Shown here piece after piece: positions 56,551-64,000 of a DNA stretch of 64,000 bases. Both the position numbers and the translations under genes were made by a program. The number at the start of each line of letters is the position of its first letter. Position 1 is the stretch's first letter. The notes below the pieces were generated by a model. The model did no database searches, was not told the origin of the DNA, and saw only the letters and a list, made by a program, of their open reading frames with translations. The DNA is from Sabellastarte sp. h YS-2021 (Eukaryota > Annelida > Polychaeta > Sabellida > Sabellidae): contig OZ024938.1 of NCBI GenBank assembly GCA_964017235.1, forward strand, positions 13,445,454-13,509,453, written 5' to 3'.

Positions 56551-58934
56551 AGCATAAATGGTAAACAAACAATCTATATAAAAGGGGTACTCAAATACAA
56601 AAAGAATTGAGAATTTTAAGTATGTGATTATCAACTGAAATGAGTTCATAACTGTAGGAGCTGTGTCAAAATTAACTGAGGCAAGTTGAATAAAACTGGG
56701 CTAGTTGAGGGTTAAAAATCCCCTAGTTTTACTACATACGGATATAATTTCATTAATATTGGGACTTAAAGCTCACTTAAAGTGTCCATTTTGTCTACTT
56801 GAATATGTTTAACCGGCGTTTAACCAGTTTCATTTTAAAAAGTTAAAAACTCAGCAAGCAGAGGTATAACACACAAAAATAAGTTCTTAAAAGACTAAGA
56901 TAGCCATAACATTATTAATATTCAAAATTTAAATAGACAGGCATTTCCTTTTAAAAATTCAAAGATTTCAGCTCTATAACCCACATAGTTTGACAGTTAC
57001 TGGGCTTTAAAGTGGCATAATGTCCATACATTGGGTTTCTGTGGGCATTTTACAATTGTTAAAGAGACCTTAGCAATTAAACTACAGATCTGAAACTTTT
57101 TGGGGGACATACATAACAAACAAAAATTATATATAATACAGTTTAAGACTTGTCACACTAAGCATTTCCAAATAACAGGGCAAAATACGGAAAAAATGTC
57201 CAAAAAGGCACTTGGGCGAGTGTCTATGGCCCTCATACACAGGTTAAATGTCTACTAAAAACCTTGATTTTCGCCATATGTAAAAAGGACATAATAATGC
57301 ATTCCCAGATGGGATTTCAGCTCCATCAATCACATAGTTTAACAGTCACAGGGCTTAAAGGTGGCAAAAAGTCCAAATATTGGGTCTCTGTGGGCCTTTT
57401 AGAGATCTCGATGTGGCTTTCAAATTAAAGCTTCAGACTTAAAATTTGTTACATACTAAGATTACACATAGAATATGTATCTAATAAAGTTTGAAACTTC
57501 TCAGACTTACCATTTCCAAGTTACAGAGCAAAATATGTGAAAAATGTCTTAAAAGGGTCACTCAGGTGGGTGTTCAAGGTCCTCATACACAGGTTAAATG
57601 TCTACTTGAAGCCTTGATTTTTGGCACATGTAAAAAGAACATAATAATGTATTCCCAGACGAGATTTCAGCTCTATCAGTCACATAGTTTAACAGTCACA
57701 GGCCTTAAAATTGGCAAAAAGTCCAAATACTGGGTCTTTATGGGGCCTTCTAGAGACCTAAATGTGGCCTTCAAATTAAAGCTGCAGACTTAAAATTTGT
57801 CACATACTAAGATTACACATAGAATATGCATCTAATACAGTTTGAAACTTCTTAGACTTACCATTTCCAAGTTACAGGGAAAAATATGGGAAAAATGTCT
57901 AAAAATGGTCACTCGGGTGGGGATTTATGGTCCTCATACACAGGTTAAATGTCTTCTTAAAGCCTTAATTTTTGGCACATATATAAATAACATACTAATA
58001 TCTTCCCAGATAGGATTTGAGCTCTATCAGTCACATAGTTTGACAGTCACAGGGCTTAAAAGTAGCAAAAAGTCCAAATATTGGGTCTTTGGGAGCCTTT
58101 TAGAGACCTCAATTTGACCTTCAAAATTAAAGCTTTAGACTTAAAATCTGTTACATACTAAGATTACACACAGAATATATATCTAATACAGTTTGAAACT
58201 TCTCAGACTTACCATTTCCAAGTTACAGGGAAAAAGATGTGAAAAATGTCTTATAAGGGTCACTCGGGTGGGTGTTTATGGTCCTGATACACAGGTTAAC
58301 TGTCTATTAAAGGCCTAAATGTTGGGGCACATATAAGAAAACACATAGATATATTCCCAGATGATATTTAACTTAGATGAGAGACATAGTTTGAAAGCTA
58401 CAGTGCTTGAAAGTGGCAAAAAGTGCATAAATTGGGTCTCTGTGGGCACTTTTGAGACCTTAAGTCAACCCCTTTGGGTAAACCTACAGCCCTAAAATTT
58501 TCTACAGACAAGGATTACATATCAAAGTTATACCTAGCACAGTTTGAGACTCATCAGAATTACCACTTCCAAATTATAGGGCAAAATATGTGAAAAGTAT
58601 AGCAAAAAATCCCTAAGTGGGGGTATTTATGGGCCTCAAAGACAATTTTCTCCTCAACTTAAAGTCGTGATTTTCGGCACATGTACTAAGAACATATTAA
58701 TGTGTTGTCAGGTAAAATTTTAGCCAGCTGAGCATCATAGTTTGTGACCTACAGGGCTCTAAGTGGCCAAAAGTCCAATTTCTGACCTTAAGGTGGCCAT
58801 AAGTTCTTTTTTACTGGGAGTTTAAGGTCACCTTAAAATAGGAATCTTCCTTTGGGCACCCTTAACATGTGTACCAAGTTTGAAAAAAAAAAATTAATTT
58901 GTTTTTGAGTTATCGCGTCCACAAGGAAATTTCT

Positions 58935-58935
<1 letters not shown>

Positions 58936-58974
<39 letters not shown>

Positions 58975-58976
58975 GA
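58936..58976 (+). repeat. CGG triplet expansion
   Basis: About 13 tandem CGG/GGC triplets in the 5' part of the inverted Helitron A. The matching place at 22417-22445 has fewer and interrupted triplets. Confidence 0.85.
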
Positions 58977-59563
58977 CGGACCTGAATCCAATATATCCCC
59001 GACTTTCATCTGGGGATATAATTACTTTATGGGAGATGAGAATTTTGGCTGCCATATTGAAATAGTATGGTATAGTCAACTAGAGTAGTAACAGCCTTGT
59101 TTACAATAAATATAAAATCACTCAAAGTTAATTGTATGTGTCCTGATAGAAGATATAATAAACATGTTTAGTGGTTATTGTTTTGGACTGACCTTGTACA
59201 TTGGTGATAACACAAGGATATTTTCCATTAGATGGACATGGAGAGGGTGTGGTATTTTCTTTTCTATAAATTGTTGCATATAAATGCTAAATGTACAGTA
59301 CCAGTGGGATATAATCACATGTATAAATGAGGTAATACTTCTGTATTTATTGTTTATGGTGCCAAGTCAAACAAACAGTTTATTATCTCCAAATGTAAAA
59401 AGTGTCCCAAATTGATGACCGTCCCAAATCAATGCCACCCGTGTACCAGTCGAATAATGGGTGACTACAGACGGGTGTATGCTTCAAATCTTCATAGTTT
59501 TCGTTTGCGCAATGACGATCTCAAGAAAAAGACTTGTTGCTCCCACTGTGACCAAAAGTATAA

Positions 59564-62500
59564 CTAGAGATTGCGTCTCGACGCAGTGTATCCCCGGACG
59601 GGACATAGTTAAGGTGTGAATGTGTCGGGCTTGAGCCTGTTTCCTGGAGCACCAGGTCAGGATTCTCCATAGTACCAGATTACTTCCAAAAGCTAATCAC
59701 TAGTTGTTTCACTTATATCTGTCTTTAAAAATTACATTTCATGGATCCAGAAGATCCATATAGTGATCCGGATCGCTTCCAAAACTCAATCATTTCTTCC
59801 TTTTACCTTTTCAGACATATTCTAAAAATTTCATCAAAATCCATAAGTTTTTGAGTTATCTTGTACACAGACACATCTGGCAGCCTGGATCCACATGATC
59901 CAGACAGTGATCCAAATTACTCCCAAAATCTAATCACTTGTTCTTTGTCCCATTTAAGACATTTCCTGAAAATTTCATAAAAATCCATTCATGACTTTCT
60001 GAGCTATTTGTCTTTAAAAATTACATTCACGGATCCAGAAGATCCAGATAGCGGTCCAGATCACTCGCAAAATTGAACCATTTCTTCCTTTTACCACTTC
60101 TTCCTTTTACCATTTGTAACATATCCTGAAAATAGTAAAATCCATTCCAAGATTATGTGCAAGCCTGGATCCAGATCACTCCAAAAATGTAATCACTTGT
60201 TCCTTGTACCATTTAGGCCATTTGCTGAAACAATCCATCCATAACTTTTTGAGGTATCTGTCTTAAAAAATTACATTTCATGGATCCAGAAGATCCATAT
60301 AGTGATCCGGATCACTTCCAAAATTCAATCATTTCATCCTTTTACCACTTCTTCCTTTTACTATTTGTAACATAGCCTAAAAATATCATCAAAATTCATC
60401 GTAAAATCATGTTGCAGGCTCGATCCAGATGATCCAGACGGTGATCCAGATCATTCCAAAAGTATAATCACTTGTTCCTTGTACCATTTAGGTCATTTGC
60501 TGAAAATGTCATCACAATCCATCCATAACTTTTTGAGGTATGTCTTATTACATTTCACGGATCCAGAAGATCCATACAGTGATCCGGATCACTTCCAAAA
60601 TTCAGTTATTTCATCCTTTTACCTTTTCAGACATATCCTGAAAATTTCATCAAAATCCGTCCATAAGTTTTTTTGCTACAATGTACACAAACACATCTGG
60701 CAACCTGGATCCAGATGATCCAGACAGTGATCCAGATCACTCCCCAAATCTAATCACCTGTTCCTCGCACCATTTAGGTCATTTGCTGAAAATGTCATCA
60801 CAATCCATCCATAACTTTTTGAGGTATCTGTCTTATTACATTTCATGGATCCAGAAGATCCATATAGTGATCCGGATCACTTCCAAAATTCAGCCATTTC
60901 ATCCTTTTACCTTTTCAGACATATCCTGAAAATTTCATCAAAATCCGTCCATAAGTTTTTTTGCTACAATGTACACAAACACATCTGGCAACCTGGATCC
61001 AGATGATCCAGACAGTGATCCAGATCACTCCCCAAATCTAATCACTTGTTCCTTGCACCATTTAGGTCATTTGCTGAAAATGTCATCACAATCCATCCAT
61101 AACTTTTTGAGGTATCTGTCTTATTACATTTCATGGATCCACAAGATCCATATAGTGATCCGGATCACTTCCAAAATTCAGCCATTTCATCCTTTTACCT
61201 TTTCAGACATATCCTGAAAATTTCATCAAAATCCGTCCATAAGTTTTTTAGCTACAATGTATACAAACACATCTGCAACCTGGATCCAGATGATCCAGAC
61301 AGTGATCCAGATCACTCCCCAAATCTAATCACTTGTTCCTCGCACCATTTAGGCCATTTGCTGAAAATGTCATCACAATCCATCCATAACTTTTTGAGGT
61401 ATCTGTCTTTAAAAATTACATTTCATGGATCCACAAGATCCATATAGTGATCCGGATCACTTCTAAAATTCAACCATTTCATCTTTCTACCTTTTCAGAC
61501 ATATCCTGAAAATTTCATCAAAATCCGTTCATAAGTTTTTGAGCTATATTGTACACAAACACATCTGGCAGTCTGGATCCAGATGATCCAGACAGTGATC
61601 CGGATCACTCCCAAAATCTAATCACTTGTTCCTCGTCCCAATAAGGACATCTGAAAATTTCATCAAAATGCACCCATAACTTTTTGAGCTATCTGTGTTT
61701 AAAAATTAAATTTCATGGATCCAGAAGATCCAGACAGTGATCCGGATCACTCCCAAAATTTAATCACATCTTCCTTTTACCAATTTGGACATATCCTGAA
61801 AATTTTATCAAAATCCGTCTGTCAGTTGTTGAGTTATCTTGTTTACAAACAAACAAACAAATAGAGGGCCCAAAATGACCCTCGGTCAGGTACTTTGGCG
61901 GTCAGTGGATGACCTTCAACGAAGATCTGTAACCGGTCAGCCTGGATGCTGGTACTCCGTCATGTACTCAACCTCAAAAGCCATTTTCAATAGTTTCCAC
62001 GCAATGTAGTCAGCAATAAGTGTGAAAATATCTCCAAATATGCCAAAAATGACCCTTGGTCAGGTACTTTGGCAGTCAGTGGACGACCTTAAATGAAGAT
62101 CTGTAACCAGTAAACCTGGCTGGCAGAAGTCCATCATGTACTCAACCTCCAAAGCCATTTTCAATAGTTTCCATGCAATATAGTCAGCGTTAAGTGTGAA
62201 AATATCTCCAAAAAGGCCAAAAATGCCCCTCGGTCAAGTACTTTGGCGGTCAGTGGATGACCTTCAATGAAGAGCTTCAAGGTCAAATTTCTGCATGCTT
62301 ATAGAGGACATATATATGTATTATATATACCAGCCATAGGATGATCTAACTTTCTGTCTTGGAGAACTGGGCCAAAATGTGCAAAAATGGCCAAAATCTG
62401 ACCTTTAAGTGGCCACCAGTGACCTTGAGATTGAAGGTCAAGGTCACAAAACAATAGCGTTCGTGGCATTGCCCATATATACCCACATACCAAATTTGAA

Positions 62501-62605
62501 AGTTCTAACTAAAATATTTTTTAAGTTATCGCGTCCAAAAGGAAATCTCTGCGGCGGCGGCGTGACCGTACTGAATCCTAAGTATCCCCGACTTTCGTCC
62601 GGGGA
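59564..62605 (-). mobile_element. Helitron-like element, family B, inverted copy
   Basis: The right end is the 5' hairpin (TATCCCCGACTTTCGTCCGG and GGATA as read on +). The left end is CTAG with the hairpin TGCGTCTCGACGCA and GTCCGGGGATA-type inverted repeat inside it. The core is a satellite (59740-61830), followed by ~170-bp units (61880-62270) and the GCC-rich stretch. It splits the old DIRS copy between A and T of TGTATTTTT-like sequence. Confidence 0.82.
59740..61830 (-). repeat. Helitron core satellite, ~145/290-bp units
   Basis: Units contain GATCCAGAAGATCC or GATCCAGATGATCC, GTGATCCGGATCACT and CATCAAAATCC. Two alternating ~145-bp versions make a ~290-bp higher-order repeat; the middle copies are nearly identical. 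The open frames across it (DPDDPDSDPDHS) are by-products of the GATCC periodicity. Confidence 0.85.
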
Positions 62606-62790
62606 TACAATGAAGAGTTCTCGACAATTGTTCTGTGGACGATTACTGCGCATGTGTAGGTATTCGCAGACAAAGGGGTCACCTCGACAAGAAAATTTCC
62701 TTAAAAAATTCTTGTAGGTTTGCTCCACAAAAACCAAAACTAGCACTTGTGAGGATAAGGCAAGGCTATTTTACACAATAAAAAAAATCT

Positions 62791-63159
62791 ATACTTACTC
62801 AAAAAAGAAAGGCAAGTTTTGTAAAGAAAGGATGAAGTACAATATATCTTGCATTTCTCTTTTGGTTAAGTACAATAAAATACATTTTAAACCATAAAAG
62901 ATCTATGTTTTCCAGATACAACACTATTGCCAGCTGACAAATTTTCATGGAGTTAATTAGTTATTGCAAGAATCATTATTAATATTTATTAACATAGGTT
63001 TCATTCAGACACCACACCAAACTAATAAGGTATTGGGACAGGAGTTGAATCTTGCATGTTTATAAGATGACCTCAAACCCTTGACCACAGACTAAGCCCA
63101 CTGACTGCCACTGTACTATGTCATTGAAACCTCCACTTATAATTCTCTGTCGATACTTA
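62791..63159. other. Unassigned
   Basis: No feature recognised. Confidence 0.4.
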
Positions 63160-63701
63160 GACCCCATTCACATTGCAGGCAGTATCACCCGTGGTAGACC
63201 GTGTTTGGGGAAACGTCCCTGTGTTTAGAGCACCATTTGAAGTCTGTGTGCGAAGTGACAAATCATTCATTACCTTGCGAGTCCTACAAAAGTTATAAAC
63301 TGTTTAAAATTTCTGCCTCTGATTTTGATACCATGAGCATGTGCAGATGATTTTGCGCATGCGCATATGAATTTCTAACTACGGTAACCAAAGGTGTGGT
63401 CCACATTGTACATAAGTTTGTGATTCGGTCACCTTTTGGTGTAATACAGTGACATAAGGTGAGTTAATGTATTGGACATTTCACCGAAGGTGAGTTAAGG
63501 TTAATGGAGGTCGCTTCACGGTGACCAAAGTTTTTAGTACTGTCATCCGACTGTTATTGACGGTTAAAACACCGTGTCCAATCAGTGGCTGTCCACCTGT
63601 AGTGTGAACAACTCGGACAAAATGGGGCGACCTGGGAGGCGGTTCTGCCGCCGAGAAAAACTTCTAACCCCGGGACAACCGCTTGTAGTGTGAATGGGGC
63701 A
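63160..63701. mobile_element. Harbinger-like MITE
   Basis: The ends GACCCCATTCACATTGCAGG and (inverse) TGCCCCATTCACACTACAAG are terminal inverted repeats. The trinucleotide TTA flanks both sides (63157-63159 and 63702-63704), the usual PIF/Harbinger target. No coding frame. Confidence 0.75.
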
Positions 63702-63704
63702 TTA

Positions 63705-64000
63705 ATGCTGGAGTAATATTTCAGCTGAGCCTGAAGAAGAAGTTATTAAGTTTTGGGGAAGATCTGAATCATATGCTGGATTGAAAACAATCTCAAATTT
63801 CAAGTTCCCATTTCCAGTGTATTTTCAATGACTGGCTTCCTGGCTGACATTACCCCAAAAGTAATGAGTGGATTTTCATGAAAATTTTTATGTGGGTAGG
63901 GCCTGGCCACAGGAAGAGATGATTAGATTATAGGAAACATCCCAATTATATTCTCGATACAAAAATAATCCCGCTTTTTCAGAAATGCCCCCTCGGTGGA
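63705..64000. other. Unassigned right edge
   Basis: No feature recognised. Confidence 0.4.

Larger units (their letters stand above)
54283..59016 (-). mobile_element. Helitron-like element, family A, inverted copy
   Basis: It matches 22379-25640 along its length in inverse orientation, including the ~350-bp satellite units, both ends (CTAG at the left, TATCCCC hairpin at the right) and the G/C-rich tracts. It carries two extra insertions (54617-55611 and 56108-56550). Near its 5' end the CGG triplet run is expanded. Confidence 0.85.
53904..59443. mobile_element. TA-flanked TIR transposon, Tc1/mariner-like, non-autonomous
   Basis: The ends CACGGGCGACATCAATTTGG and its near inverse (CCAAATCAATGCCACCCGTG) are terminal inverted repeats. 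A TA flanks both ends. An uninterrupted second copy of the host sequence (a tandem duplicate at 53785) has GTCCCAG where this insertion splits GTA-CCAG. Without the Helitron inside it the element is about 0.8 kb and has no transposase. Confidence 0.75.
49795..62790 (-). mobile_element. Old, inverted DIRS copy broken by nested insertions
   Basis: Four - strand pieces match the intact element in order. 49795-52212 holds the recombinase end (AWQSHDQS..KLGP, DFDR..RSTLSSWIK) back into the RT (TYQFKALLFGLATAPLDFT). 52947-53902 runs from the RT back to gag. 59446-59563 is the gag start. 62606-62790 is the left terminal repeat. Many stops and frameshifts show great age. Insertions between the pieces are listed separately. 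Confidence 0.85.

Noticed and set aside
57491..58117. Two similar 90-100-residue + strand proteins (with a third on - at 23263)
   Set aside because: They are the same satellite unit of Helitron A read in one frame. Repetition explains the apparent conservation.
60479..61447. Acidic Asp/Pro-rich proteins (DPDDPDSDPDHS)
   Set aside because: The frames follow the GATCC-rich Helitron satellite and have no start, intron or family support.

Overview
The window is eukaryotic nuclear DNA. A single-copy gene is split into short exons with GT-AG junctions, introns are kilobases long, and repeats fill the gaps. DIRS-type retroelements, Tx1/L1-like and CR1-like LINEs, tRNA-derived SINEs and hairpin-ended Helitron-like elements with tandem-repeat cores point to a marine invertebrate, most likely a mollusc (probably a bivalve). 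The species cannot be fixed from sequence alone. All repeat and protein comparisons were made by eye.

The one host gene recognised is PAN2, the catalytic subunit of the PAN2-PAN3 poly(A) nuclease, on the + strand. The window holds its C-terminal two thirds as 18 in-phase exons from 1158 to the stop at 42519, with a polyadenylation signal at 43188. The WD40 part lies upstream of the window. The inactive ubiquitin-hydrolase-like domain and the DEDD exonuclease domain are complete, and the exonuclease acidic residues are present. Two features stand out. First, an in-frame exon (20568-20707) carries a CCCH zinc finger that I do not recall in vertebrate PAN2. Second, several exon-intron boundaries are themselves units of tandem arrays: the exon 1 donor, exon 2 acceptor, exon 3 acceptor (39-bp units, in frame) and exon 7 donor (33-bp units, in frame).

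The introns hold many mobile elements. These are Helitron-like elements at 3102-4968 and 22379-25640, a third hairpin family at 9289-14269 (split by a Tx1-like LINE) and 26297-26968, SINEs, a 398-bp hAT MITE with a perfect 8-bp target duplication, a 304-bp mini-DIRS element, and a second, nearly intact Tx1-like LINE at 34377-38470.

Downstream of PAN2 lies a complete DIRS-1-like tyrosine-recombinase retroelement (43289-48842) with inverted terminal repeats and a textbook internal complementary region. From about 49.8 to 62.8 kb there is an old, inverted DIRS copy. It has been interrupted by a CR1-like LINE, a TA-flanked terminal-inverted-repeat transposon and a Helitron; the transposon contains another Helitron, which in turn contains a hAT MITE and a LINE tail. 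The last 1.2 kb has a Harbinger-like MITE and otherwise nothing recognisable.
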